A stretch of DNA of 27,289 bases from DAOTUB01 sp034437455 (GTDB taxonomy: Bacteria; Chloroflexota; Anaerolineae; B4-G1). Below the pieces are notes generated by a model that saw nothing but the letters and a program-made list of their open reading frames with translations, ran no database searches and was not told the origin of the DNA. This document shows positions 7,300 to 14,375 of this stretch, one piece after another (within the stretch, counting starts at the first letter, position 1; every line of letters begins with the position of its first letter). Position numbers and translations under genes: made by a program. The DNA is taken from the NCBI GenBank assembly GCA_034437455.1, contig DAOTUB010000254.1, forward strand, positions 1 through 27,289, read 5' to 3'.

Positions 7300-8097
7300 A
7301 TGAAACCCCAAAAAACAACGGATACACCACAAGAGGTCATCTCGGTCCGGCATCTATGGGCGGGTTACGACGGCGAAACCGTGCTGGAGGACGTCAACCT
7401 CTCGGTCGAGAGACTCGACTTTATCGGCATCGTCGGCCCAAACGGCGGGGGCAAGACGACGCTGTTCAAAGTGCTGCTGGGGTTGCTCCCGCCCACGCGG
7501 GGCGAGGTGCAGATCATGGGCCAGAGCGTCGCAGCAGGACAGAGGCACATCGGGTACGTGCCTCAGATCGTGGAATTCGACCGGGATTTTCCCATCAGTG
7601 TGTGGGACGTGACGCGGATGGGACGGCTGAGAGAGCGCCGCCTGCTCCAGCGTTACACAGTCGAGGACGGCGAAATCGTAGCAGAGGCGCTGCGCCGCGT
7701 GGACATGTTCGACCTGCGGGATCGCCCCATCGGCGAGCTTTCTGGCGGGCAGCGCCAACGAGTCTACGTCGCCCGCGCGCTGACCGCGCAGCCCGAAATC
7801 CTGCTCCTGGACGAGCCGGTGGCGAGCGTCGATCCCCGGGTGAGCAGCAGCATCTATGAGCTTTTGACCCAGTTGAACGAACAGATCACGATCGTGATGG
7901 TATCGCACGACATGAGCGCAATATCGTCTCACGTCAAGACGGTGGGTTGTCTCAATCGGCAACTGTTCTACCACGGAGAAAGGCAACTCACGCCAGAGAT
8001 GATCGAACTGGCCTACCAGTGCCCCATCGACCTGATCGCCCACGGCGTGCCGCACCGGGTCTTTGGCGAACACACCATCCAAGAGGTGCAACAATGA
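7300..8097 (+). CDS. Zinc/manganese-type ABC transporter ATPase
   Basis: This 265-aa cytoplasmic ATPase belongs to the ZnuC/MntB type. Walker A is GPNGGGKTT, the Q-loop is in GYVPQIVEF, the signature is LSGGQRQRV, Walker B is ILLLDEP and the switch His is in MVSHDM. ATG 7300 has GGGAG 5 nt upstream. Its stop overlaps the permease start (ATGA), so the two are translationally coupled. The solute-binding protein is not adjacent. The likely partner is the lipoprotein at 11746-12657 on the other strand, inside the selenium operon. The metal cannot be assigned from sequence, so no symbol is given. Confidence 0.9.
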   Translation: MKPQKTTDTPQEVISVRHLWAGYDGETVLEDVNLSVERLDFIGIVGPNGGGKTTLFKVLLGLLPPTRGEVQIMGQSVAAGQRHIGYVPQIVEFDRDFPISVWDVTRMGRLRERRLLQRYTVEDGEIVAEALRRVDMFDLRDRPIGELSGGQRQRVYVARALTAQPEILLLDEPVASVDPRVSSSIYELLTQLNEQITIVMVSHDMSAISSHVKTVGCLNRQLFYHGERQLTPEMIELAYQCPIDLIAHGVPHRVFGEHTIQEVQQ

Positions 8098-8909
8098 TAG
8101 AAGCGCTCCAATTCGGCTTTATGCGCAACGCGCTGATGGCGGGGGTGCTGGTCAGCGTCGCCTGCGGCGTCATCGGCGCATTCATCGTCATCAAACGGAT
8201 GGTTTTTATCAGCGGCGGCATCGCGCACGCGGCCTACGGCGGCATCGGCCTGGGATACTATCTGGGGATCAATCCGGTGCTGGGCGCGATCGTCTTCAGC
8301 GTGGCGGCGGCCCTGGGGATGGGCCTGGTGCAGCGCAAGACGCGCCAGCGAGCAGACACGCTCATCGGCGTGATGTGGGCCATCGGTATGGCCATCGGCA
8401 TCATCTTTGTGGATTTGACAGAGGGGTACAAAGCGGACCTGATGAGCTATCTTTTCGGCAGCATCCTGGCCGTCCCGTCGAGCGATCTATTGATCATGCT
8501 GGCGCTCGACATCATCATCATCCTGCTAGTGACGCTGTTCTACAAAGAGTTACTGGCGATCTCGTTCGACGAGACCTTTGCCACCGTGGAAAACGTCCCG
8601 GTGAATGCGATCTACCTGACCCTGATGTGCATGGTGGCGCTCACCGTGGTGATGATGATGCGCGTGGTGGGACTGATCATGGTCATCGCCATGCTGACGA
8701 TGCCAGCGGCCATTAGTGGGCAATTTGTGAAGGATATGAAAAAGATGATGGTATTGGCGAGCATCCTGGGCGTGTTCTTTACCACGACAGGGTTGTGGCT
8801 CTCTTACTTTTTGAACTTGACCTCCGGCGCTACGATCATCCTGGTCGCGGGCGTCACCTACCTGCTTGCAGGTGCAATCCACTTGATGCAGCGAATGCGT
8901 CGTACCTGA
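8094..8909 (+). CDS. Zinc/manganese-type ABC transporter permease
   Basis: This 271-aa inner-membrane protein of the ZnuB/MntC family has about eight hydrophobic segments. It starts MIEALQFGFMRNALMAG and carries the family pattern FISGGIAHAAYGGIGLG, followed by MMRVVGLIMVIAMLTMPAA, the coupling and substrate-path region. ATG 8094 overlaps the stop of the ATPase gene. A longer frame from 7947 runs inside the ATPase gene and is rejected. The gene ends 15 nt from the end of selD (convergent), and no terminator is visible between them. Confidence 0.9.
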   Translation: MIEALQFGFMRNALMAGVLVSVACGVIGAFIVIKRMVFISGGIAHAAYGGIGLGYYLGINPVLGAIVFSVAAALGMGLVQRKTRQRADTLIGVMWAIGMAIGIIFVDLTEGYKADLMSYLFGSILAVPSSDLLIMLALDIIIILLVTLFYKELLAISFDETFATVENVPVNAIYLTLMCMVALTVVMMMRVVGLIMVIAMLTMPAAISGQFVKDMKKMMVLASILGVFFTTTGLWLSYFLNLTSGATIILVAGVTYLLAGAIHLMQRMRRT

Positions 8910-8924
8910 TTGACACACAACCTG

Positions 8925-9971
8925 CTAGATTACCTCTATTCCCTCCCCCTCCTCTACCTCTCCGACGACCCAGCAGGGATGGCCCTCTTCGGCAAAGAGA
9001 GCCAGGAGCGTCTCTAGCCTCTCCGGCGGGACGGCGGCTAGCAACCCGCCCGAAGTTTCAGGGGTGAAGAGCAATTGCTGCATCTCTTCCGCGATCCCAT
9101 CGCCGAACGTAACGGCCTCTGCATAAGCGTTCTCGTTGTTACAGGTCCCAGCGGGAAACAGCCACTGGTCGGCGTATTCCACTGCGCCGGCGACAAAGGG
9201 AAGCGCGTCGAGGAAGAACCGCAGCCGCACGCCGCCCTTCCGCGCCATCTCGTAGCCGTGGCCCAGCAGGGCAAAGCCGGTGACGTCGGTGCAGGCATGC
9301 GCTCCCACCTGGCCGATGAGCCGCGCGGCGTCTCGATTGAGCCGCTTCATACTCTCCACCGCCTCGGCGACGTGAGCCGGGTCGGCCACCCCACCCTTGA
9401 GCGCCGTGGTGACTATGCCCACGCCCAGGGGCTTGGTCAAAACGAGCGCGTCGCCTGGCCGCCCGCTGCCCTTGGTCCACACTCGGTCGGGATGGGCCAG
9501 CCCCATCACCGCCAGACCGTAGATCGGCTCCTTGGCGTCGAGAGTATGGCCGCCGGCCAGCGCCCCCCCCGCCTCCGCTACTTTCTCCGCCCCGCCGCGC
9601 AGAATCTCGGAGATGATCTCGGGCGGCAGATCGGGCGGAAAGCCGCACACGTTGAGCGCCAACACCACCTCGCCGCCCATAGCATAGACGTCGCTCATCG
9701 CGTTGGCGGCGGCGATGGCGCCATAGTCGTAGGGATCGTCCACGACGGGGGTGAAGAAATCAATGGTCTGGATGACGGCCACCTGGTCATTGATCTTGTA
9801 GACGGCGGCGTCGTCGCTCACCTCCAGGCCGACGAGCAGATTGGGATACTGCTCGGCGCGGAACATCCCCTCCAATGGGCGCAGCACCTGCGCCAGGGTC
9901 TCGGGACCCATCTTGGCCGCTCAGCCGGAGGCGGCGGTCATCTCTGTCAGACGAATCTCTTTGCGTGTCAT
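8925..9971 (-). CDS. selD: Selenide, water dikinase (SelD), a selenoprotein with in-frame UGA
   Basis: SelD makes selenophosphate from selenide and ATP for selenocysteine and selenouridine synthesis. From ATG 9971 the frame reads through a TGA at 9923-9921, giving SGUAAK with Sec at residue 17 and Lys at 20. These are the positions of the catalytic Cys17 and Lys20 of E. coli SelD. The remaining 328 residues are typical: VSDDAAV, AAANAMSDVYAMGG, GGHT, DVTGFALLGHG and TPETSGG. An initiation at 9911 after the UGA would lose the catalytic residue. A hairpin at 9878-9894 lies at SECIS distance from the UGA. The start overlaps the stop of the 134-aa gene (ATGA). Length is 348 aa, normal for the family. 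Confidence 0.95.
9878..9894 (-). promoter_or_regulatory. Candidate bacterial SECIS hairpin in selD
   Basis: In the mRNA a 6-bp stem GGCGCA/TGCGCC closes a GGTGC loop, beginning 27 nt after the UGA. Bacterial SECIS elements lie just downstream of the UGA inside the coding region and have a short stem whose loop carries a G-U needed for SelB. A second hairpin (GGGTC/GACCC) lies between. The SECIS role is inference. Confidence 0.6.
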
Positions 9972-10372
9972 AGGTCTCTCATATCTGCATGTTGTAAAGG
10001 GGGTATCGCACTCTTTATCGCTTCCAACAACCTTTTTGCCGCGCCCGTGCCTATGCCCAATTCCACCGGCGGCTCGCCGGGGACGGCGATCCACCGTTCG
10101 TCAAAACGGAGCATCAACTCGCAGGCAATGCAATAATCCGCATCCTCTCGATGCCTTTGCCAAAAAGTCCACAGGTCAACGGACTGCGTTTCCTGTCCCA
10201 GAAACAAGGAGCGTTGACCCGCGTCGTAAAGAAAGACATACAGACTGGAACAGTCCGCATCGTCTTGCTCCAGTCGAAACGACGTCAGAACATACTGTCC
10301 ATCCTGAAAGTGATACTTCACCTGCGCCGTTCGCTCAGGGGAATCGCCGCTCCCCCTAGACATCGTGGACAC
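9968..10372 (-). CDS. Unknown 134-aa CXXC protein of the selenium operon
   Basis: I do not recognise this family. The soluble 134-aa protein has Cys41 and a C-x-x-C pair at 81-84 (YCIACE), a beta-rich first half, a WTFWQRHRED stretch (68-77) and a C-terminal helix near 110-122. The GTG start at 10372 has GGAGGT 5 nt upstream and overlaps the end of the DUF3343 gene by 17 nt. Its stop overlaps the selD start by 4 nt (ATGA). That tight packing argues for a role in selenium handling, for example as a thiol or metal-binding carrier. This role is inferred from context only. Confidence 0.75.
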   Translation of the reverse strand: MSTMSRGSGDSPERTAQVKYHFQDGQYVLTSFRLEQDDADCSSLYVFLYDAGQRSLFLGQETQSVDLWTFWQRHREDADYCIACELMLRFDERWIAVPGEPPVELGIGTGAAKRLLEAIKSAIPPLQHADMRDL

Positions 10373-10583
10373 TGTCTACCTCCAGACCGACCTGCTGCAA
10401 CGCGCACAGTGCGGCTTCCCGGCTGGATCGCGCGATGCGGACACATACCCCGCAGCTCGAGCTGAGGTGACGCGGGACGGGAATCAGCCTGGACTGAATC
10501 CCCGCCTCGCGCAGGACCTTTTCTGCGCGGATCGCATAGCTGGTGGAATAGACGAGTATGACCGTGTATTCCTCTGAGGTCAT
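10356..10583 (-). CDS. DUF3343 Se/S carrier-like protein
   Basis: This small 75-aa protein matches the DUF3343 pattern: an N-terminal strand (VILVYSTSYAIRAEKVL), then IPVPRHLSSSCGVCVRI with Cys44 and Cys47, and a C-terminal helix. The family (Pfam Putative Se/S carrier protein-like) is known from neighbourhoods of selenium genes. ATG 10583 overlaps the stop of the desulfurase gene (ATGA). It probably hands persulfide or perselenide sulfur/selenium from the desulfurase to SelD, but no direct proof is known to me. Confidence 0.85.
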   Translation of the reverse strand: MTSEEYTVILVYSTSYAIRAEKVLREAGIQSRLIPVPRHLSSSCGVCVRIARSSREAALCALQQVGLEVDSVHDV

Positions 10584-11734
10584 CGCGCCTCCTTTGCCAA
10601 TTCCCCGACGGCGACCAGCGCGGCCTCGACCTCGTCCGGCGTGTTGAACGCGCTCAGGCCAAAGCGCACCGTGCCCACCGGGAACGTGCCGAGCGTCCTG
10701 TGGGCCGCGGGCGCGCAGTGCAGCCCCACTCGGCACATGACGCCGTACTCATCGTCCAACCGCAGCCCCACCTCCGAAGGCTCCATCCCCACGATGTTGA
10801 ACGAGACTGTCGCCGTCTGTAGCTCGGCATCGCGGCAACCGTAGACGGTCACGCCAGGAACGGCGCACAGCCCCGCGATCAGCCGTTGAGTCAACGCGAC
10901 CTCGTGGGCGCGGATGGCCTCGACGCCTCGCTCCAGCACCCAGCGCACGCCGACCTCCAGCCCGGCCAACCCCACCGCGTTGGGCGTGCCGCTCTCGTAC
11001 ATATCGGGCATAAAGTCCGGCTGCTCCTCGCGCTCAGAGCGGCTGCCGGTGCCGCCGCGCTTGAGCGGCTCCATTCGCTTCTCGTCCACGCGCTCGCCGA
11101 CGATCAAGCCCCCCGTGCCCATCGGCCCGCCGAGCGATTTGTGGCCGGTAAAGCCCAGGAGGTCAATCGCGTCGGCCTGCACGTCCACCGGATACGCGCC
11201 GCCGGTCTGCGCCGCGTCGACCAGGAACAGCAGGTCGTGCCGGCGGCAGATGCGGCCCACCTCGGCCACCGGCAGGAGCGTCCCCACCACGTTGGAGGCG
11301 TGGTTGAGGACGACCATCCTCGTGTGCGGTCGGATCGCCGCCTCTACGTCGGCGGGATCGAGAAATCCCTCCGGCGAGCACTGCACCACCATTACCTCGA
11401 TTCCCTCCCGCTCCAACGCTCGCAACGGACGCATCACCGAGTTGTGCTCCATCGAGCTGGTGATGACGTGGTCGCCAGGGCGCAAAAGCCCCCGCAGCGC
11501 CAGGTTGAGCGCCTCGGTCACGTTGAGGCCAAAGGCGATGCGCAGCGGGTCAGGCGCGTTGAACAGCTCCGCCACCGCCTCGCGGGCATTGTAGACGATG
11601 CGCCCGGCCTCCACCGCCCGACGGTGCCCGGCGCGGCCCGGATTCGCGCCCACCTCGTCGATAAAGTGGACCATCGCCTCGGCCACGCCCGGCGGCTTGG
11701 GCCAGGAGGTCGCGGCGTTGTCAAAATAGATCAT
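10580..11734 (-). CDS. Cysteine desulfurase / selenocysteine lyase-like PLP enzyme
   Basis: This 384-aa class V aminotransferase belongs to the selenium-associated cysteine desulfurase family. The N-terminus is IYFDNAATSWPKP. The PLP Lys is 199 in GFTGHKSLGG. Catalytic Cys candidates are 334 and 340 in YGVMCRVGLHCAPAAH, followed by GTVRFGLSAFNT. It removes S or Se from Cys/Sec as an enzyme-bound persulfide or selenide, which suits delivery to SelD. ATG 11734 is preferred because GAGGAGAG lies just upstream. A longer frame from 11803 would overlap the solute-binding protein gene. The gene starts 11 nt after that gene and overlaps DUF3343 by 4 nt. Confidence 0.92.
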   Translation of the reverse strand: MIYFDNAATSWPKPPGVAEAMVHFIDEVGANPGRAGHRRAVEAGRIVYNAREAVAELFNAPDPLRIAFGLNVTEALNLALRGLLRPGDHVITSSMEHNSVMRPLRALEREGIEVMVVQCSPEGFLDPADVEAAIRPHTRMVVLNHASNVVGTLLPVAEVGRICRRHDLLFLVDAAQTGGAYPVDVQADAIDLLGFTGHKSLGGPMGTGGLIVGERVDEKRMEPLKRGGTGSRSEREEQPDFMPDMYESGTPNAVGLAGLEVGVRWVLERGVEAIRAHEVALTQRLIAGLCAVPGVTVYGCRDAELQTATVSFNIVGMEPSEVGLRLDDEYGVMCRVGLHCAPAAHRTLGTFPVGTVRFGLSAFNTPDEVEAALVAVGELAKEAR

Positions 11735-11745
11735 GTCTCTCCTCG

Positions 11746-12657
11746 TTATTGCCCCAGCGCCTCGGCGAACTTCTCGGCGACGCGGCGCAGGTTGTCCGGC
11801 CAATCGGCGGCGAGGGGACTGACGAGCAATACCTCGCCGCCGATCTCGTTGGCGATGATCTCGGCGGAGCGCGTGCTGAACTCGGGCTGGGCAAAGACCA
11901 CCCGGATGTCCTCCTCCCGCGCCTCCTCGACCAGCGCGGCCAACTCGGCGGCACTCGGCTCCTGCCCGCCGATCTCGATGGGCATCATCTCCAGATCATA
12001 GTCGCGGGCAAAGTACCCCCACGACGGATGGAAGACCATAAACTTGCGGTTCTCAACCCCCGCCAGGGTCTCGCGAATGTGCGCGTCCAGGGCGTCAATG
12101 TCCGCGATGAAGCGATCCAGATTCGCCTTGTACGTATCCTTGCCCACAGGGTCGAGCTGGACGAGCGCAGCGTAGATGTTCTGTGCTTGAATGCTAACCA
12201 AGCGAGGCGACAGCCAGATGTGAGGGTCGAGGTTTCCCGCTTCTTCCTCCGGCACGGCCGCGTGTTCCTCTCCCTCGTGCTGGTGCGCCGCCATGGACAT
12301 TCGTTCGATACCCTGCGCCGAGTCCACCAGTAGCATCTCGGGGTTCGCCGAGCCGATCCGCTCGAGCCAGGCGTCCTCGAAAGGCACGCCGATGCTGACG
12401 TACGCATCCGCCTTGCTCAACGCCTGAAGCTGTTCCGGCTTTGGCTCGTAGGTCGCGGGGCTGGCGCCGGGCTGGACCATCACGTTTACGTCCACGCGCG
12501 CGCCTCCGATGCGCTCCACAAAGTCTTTTTGCGGCAGGATGCTCACCGTGACGTGCAACGTTCCAGTGGATTCAGGCGTCGCGCTCTGACTGCATCCGCT
12601 CAGCAACGCGGCGATCAGCAATAGTGCACCTGCAACGGCATAAAGCTGCTCGAACAT
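11746..12657 (-). CDS. Metal-type ABC solute-binding lipoprotein (ZnuA/TroA family)
   Basis: This 303-aa extracytoplasmic protein has a lipoprotein signal ending LLSGC (about residue 22). It has a His/Glu-rich loop near 143-160 (AAHQHEGEEHAA), HIWLSP with a metal-ligand His, FHPSWGYFARDY with the second His, and the C-terminal FAQPEFSTRSAE region. The usual first His of the family (PGxxPHxYEP) is Ala here: PGASPATYEP. ATG 12657 has GGAGG 4 nt upstream, placed right after a long hairpin. It probably serves the ATPase/permease at 7300-8909, even though it sits inside the selenium operon on the other strand. The metal, or another ligand, is not known. Confidence 0.88.
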   Translation of the reverse strand: MFEQLYAVAGALLLIAALLSGCSQSATPESTGTLHVTVSILPQKDFVERIGGARVDVNVMVQPGASPATYEPKPEQLQALSKADAYVSIGVPFEDAWLERIGSANPEMLLVDSAQGIERMSMAAHQHEGEEHAAVPEEEAGNLDPHIWLSPRLVSIQAQNIYAALVQLDPVGKDTYKANLDRFIADIDALDAHIRETLAGVENRKFMVFHPSWGYFARDYDLEMMPIEIGGQEPSAAELAALVEEAREEDIRVVFAQPEFSTRSAEIIANEIGGEVLLVSPLAADWPDNLRRVAEKFAEALGQ

Positions 12658-12668
12658 ATTTCCTCCAA

Positions 12669-12700
12669 AGGCACCCGGCGCTTGGAAGCGCCGGGTGCCT
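12669..12700. repeat. 15-bp stem hairpin between the TusA-like and ZnuA-like genes
   Basis: Arms 12669-12683 and 12686-12700 pair without mismatch around two central bases. The Shine-Dalgarno of the downstream gene (12662-12666) begins 3 nt beyond the hairpin. A short TTT follows on the minus strand. It may be a weak terminator, an mRNA stabiliser or a repeat that landed there. Confidence 0.75.
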
Positions 12701-12707
12701 CAAAGCG

Positions 12708-12917
12708 TCATTTCGTCAACGTCAACTTGAACTCGTCTCCCATCTCTCCCACCTGCACCGCGCAGCCGAGCTTTTCCGCCGCGCGTCGCACGTTCTCGCG
12801 GGAGGTGACGGTCTCTACCAGCACCTCGATGGGGAACTCGCCGGCCTGGATGGCGTTGCGAGCCATGATGACCGGCTGCGGACAGGAGAATCCACGGGCG
12901 TCTACTGTTTGAGTCAT
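12708..12917 (-). CDS. TusA/SirA-like sulfurtransferase-type protein
   Basis: This 69-aa protein carries the TusA motif around DARGFSCPQPV with Cys12, followed by the helix and strands of the fold. TusA-like proteins carry sulfur as a persulfide. In selenium gene clusters a related two-domain protein, YedF, occurs; here only the TusA-like domain is present. ATG 12917 has AGGAGG 9 nt upstream. It lies 13 nt after the YedE-type gene, a pairing (YedE plus TusA/YedF) that is common. It probably passes S or Se from the transporter to the desulfurase/SelD route. Confidence 0.88.
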   Translation of the reverse strand: MTQTVDARGFSCPQPVIMARNAIQAGEFPIEVLVETVTSRENVRRAAEKLGCAVQVGEMGDEFKLTLTK

Positions 12918-12930
12918 GATACCAAACCTC

Positions 12931-14040
12931 CTAGATCTTTTCACGCATCGTGAAACCGATGATCGCGCAGACGACCAAGCCCACGACGACGGCCGCCATC
13001 CCATACGGGCTGACGCCGCCCACGATGCCATCCGCCACCTTATCGGGGCTGCCGGCGAGCGCAAAGTTGTGAGCCAGCCCCGCGCCGACGATCATCCCCA
13101 GCACGAAAACCCCCGCGTCGCCGTCCCCCTCGCCAGAGAGGAAAAGCTGGCGACCCGGACAGCCTCCGGCCAACGCAAAGGCCAGCCCGGCCAACGCCAT
13201 CCCCAGGAAATTCCACAGATGGCTGGAGTGGGCCACCGGCTGGCCAAAGACGCCAACGCTCACCTGCCCCAGGACCAGGTTGGCGACGAACGCCACGACG
13301 ACCAGCGCGCCCAGGCCGCTGATGAGGTGCGTATCGCCCATCAGGATCACGTCTCGGATGGACCCCATGGTGCAGAAGCGCGTGCGTTGAGCGAGAAAGC
13401 CGATGATCAACCCGACGACGAGGGAGACGAGCAGCGGCGCGTACATCGAGCCGGGGCCGCTTGCGCTGAAAAAGAGCGCGCCGTTCTCGCCGGTCTTGAC
13501 GTTAAAGACGAGCAAGAGGAGCAAGACGGCCATCACGACGGGCATGATCCAGCCGACGACGGGGTAGGTCTTGTGGGAGCGCCCCAGGTTGTAGCCGGCC
13601 TTGAGGAACTGCACGCCGATGGCGATGCCGGCGGCCAACCCTGCCAGTCCTACGACCGCGTTCAGATCGCCGCCGGTCAACCGCAGGAGCGCCCGCCAGG
13701 GGCAGCCCAGGAAAGCGAGCGCGCCGATCATGGCGAACACGCCCAGGACGAAGCGGACGATGGGAGCGGAACCGGCGCGAGCCTTGAACTCGCGGAACGC
13801 AAACGCCGCGATCAGCGCTCCCAGCACAAAGCCGACGATCTCTGGCCGGATGTACTGGACGACAGCGGCGCGATGGAGCCCCAGCGCCCCGGCAATGTCC
13901 CGCTCGAAGCAAGCCACGCAGATGCCCATATTGGGCGGGTTGCCCAGCTTTTGCAGCAGCGGGGCCAGGACGCCGATGACGGCTCCGGTCAGTACGATGC
14001 CCCAACGCGAGGCAAAGAATTGGGTGATACGTTCAGACAT
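12931..14040 (-). CDS. YedE/YeeE-type membrane protein, putative selenium transporter
   Basis: This 369-aa protein has about ten hydrophobic segments and the Cys-containing motifs of the YeeE/YedE fold: NMGICVACFERD (C41, C44), FLGCPWRALLRLTGGD, QRTRFCTMGSIRD and LAGGCPGRQL. This matches the selenium-associated YedE subfamily described near selD and yedF. ATG 14040 has AAGGAGG 8 nt upstream. It is the first gene of the selenium operon and is preceded by a leader of about 280 nt. Import of a selenium or sulfur species is likely; the exact substrate is not shown. Confidence 0.88.
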   Translation of the reverse strand: MSERITQFFASRWGIVLTGAVIGVLAPLLQKLGNPPNMGICVACFERDIAGALGLHRAAVVQYIRPEIVGFVLGALIAAFAFREFKARAGSAPIVRFVLGVFAMIGALAFLGCPWRALLRLTGGDLNAVVGLAGLAAGIAIGVQFLKAGYNLGRSHKTYPVVGWIMPVVMAVLLLLLVFNVKTGENGALFFSASGPGSMYAPLLVSLVVGLIIGFLAQRTRFCTMGSIRDVILMGDTHLISGLGALVVVAFVANLVLGQVSVGVFGQPVAHSSHLWNFLGMALAGLAFALAGGCPGRQLFLSGEGDGDAGVFVLGMIVGAGLAHNFALAGSPDKVADGIVGGVSPYGMAAVVVGLVVCAIIGFTMREKI

Positions 14041-14093
14041 AGTGTGTACCTCCTTAAGGTATAATCTCCACGCGGCCCAAGTGGACCACGATG

Positions 14094-14132
14094 GGCAACA
14101 AAAAACCGTCGCCAGCACACGCCAGCGGCGGC
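14094..14132. repeat. 39-bp flanking repeat, copy 1
   Basis: This 39-bp stretch matches 15678-15716 at 32 of 39 positions in the same orientation. The two copies flank the MFS transporter gene. Each contains a GC-rich palindrome around CAGCACA. Confidence 0.6.
14100..14131 (-). terminator. Terminator-like hairpin with T-run
   Basis: On the minus strand CCGCCGC and GCGACGG pair with one mismatch (14131-14106), followed by six T residues (14105-14100). It lies beyond the end of the MFS gene and about 60 nt before the YedE-type start. It could end the MFS transcript or attenuate the selenium operon. Confidence 0.55.
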
Positions 14133-14329
14133 CCCGCCATCGGCGGGCAGTTGCCCCTTACTTCAAGGAGGGAAACACTACGCCCAGGTTCAGGGCGCGG
14201 TCACACCACCGCCCCCTGACGTGTGCAGGCTGGCCTGTGGACGCCAACCAGCGTCCCAGGCCACTTCTCAGGTGCGGCGGTGATATAACATGCTCATCGC
14301 TCCCATAATCTCGGTTCCAAACAGAGGCA

Positions 14330-14357
14330 AGTATACCATAAAATCACGTGCGCACAA
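14330..14357 (-). promoter_or_regulatory. Candidate promoter upstream of the selenium operon
   Basis: On the minus strand TTGTGC (14357-14352) and TATACT (14335-14330) are separated by 16 nt. The site lies just after the end of the MFS gene and would give a leader of about 280 nt before the YedE-type gene. Confidence 0.5.
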
Positions 14358-14375
14358 GTCAGCCAGGCGCGCTTG

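Larger units (their letters stand above)
14041..14322 (-). promoter_or_regulatory. Long structured leader of the selenium operon
   Basis: No gene is visible in this stretch. The transcript expected from the promoter at 14330-14357 would hold several GC-rich stems. One is a 12-bp stem with one bulge, with arms GGCCTGGGACGC and GCGTCCACAGGCC (about 14265-14230). Another is CAGGG...CCCTG with GCGGT/ACCGC inside. A long-range pairing CACCGCC/GGCGGTG encloses the first. A terminator-like hairpin follows at 14131-14100. I could not match it to a known riboswitch class. It may be an attenuator, or it may partly be the 3' flank of the MFS gene. Confidence 0.4.

Noticed and set aside
9911..9923. SelD starting at ATG 9911 after a TGA stop
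   Set aside because: It would lack the catalytic residue 17 and Lys20. The upstream frame matches SelD exactly across the TGA and starts with a normal overlap to the previous gene.
10886..12001. 371-codon plus-strand frame
   Set aside because: It is antisense to the desulfurase and solute-binding protein genes, with His/Arg/Gln-rich shadow composition typical of the reverse strand of GC-rich genes.
12916..14064. 382-codon plus-strand frame
   Set aside because: It is antisense to the YedE-type membrane protein. Its Asp/His/Gln-rich composition is a mirror of hydrophobic codons.
14041..14322. TPP riboswitch or 6S RNA in the leader of the selenium operon
   Set aside because: CCTGAGAAG and TGAACCTGG resemble parts of the TPP aptamer, but the second TPP motif (GGxTAATxCC...GCGTAGGGA) is missing. 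The overall shape is not that of 6S RNA either.
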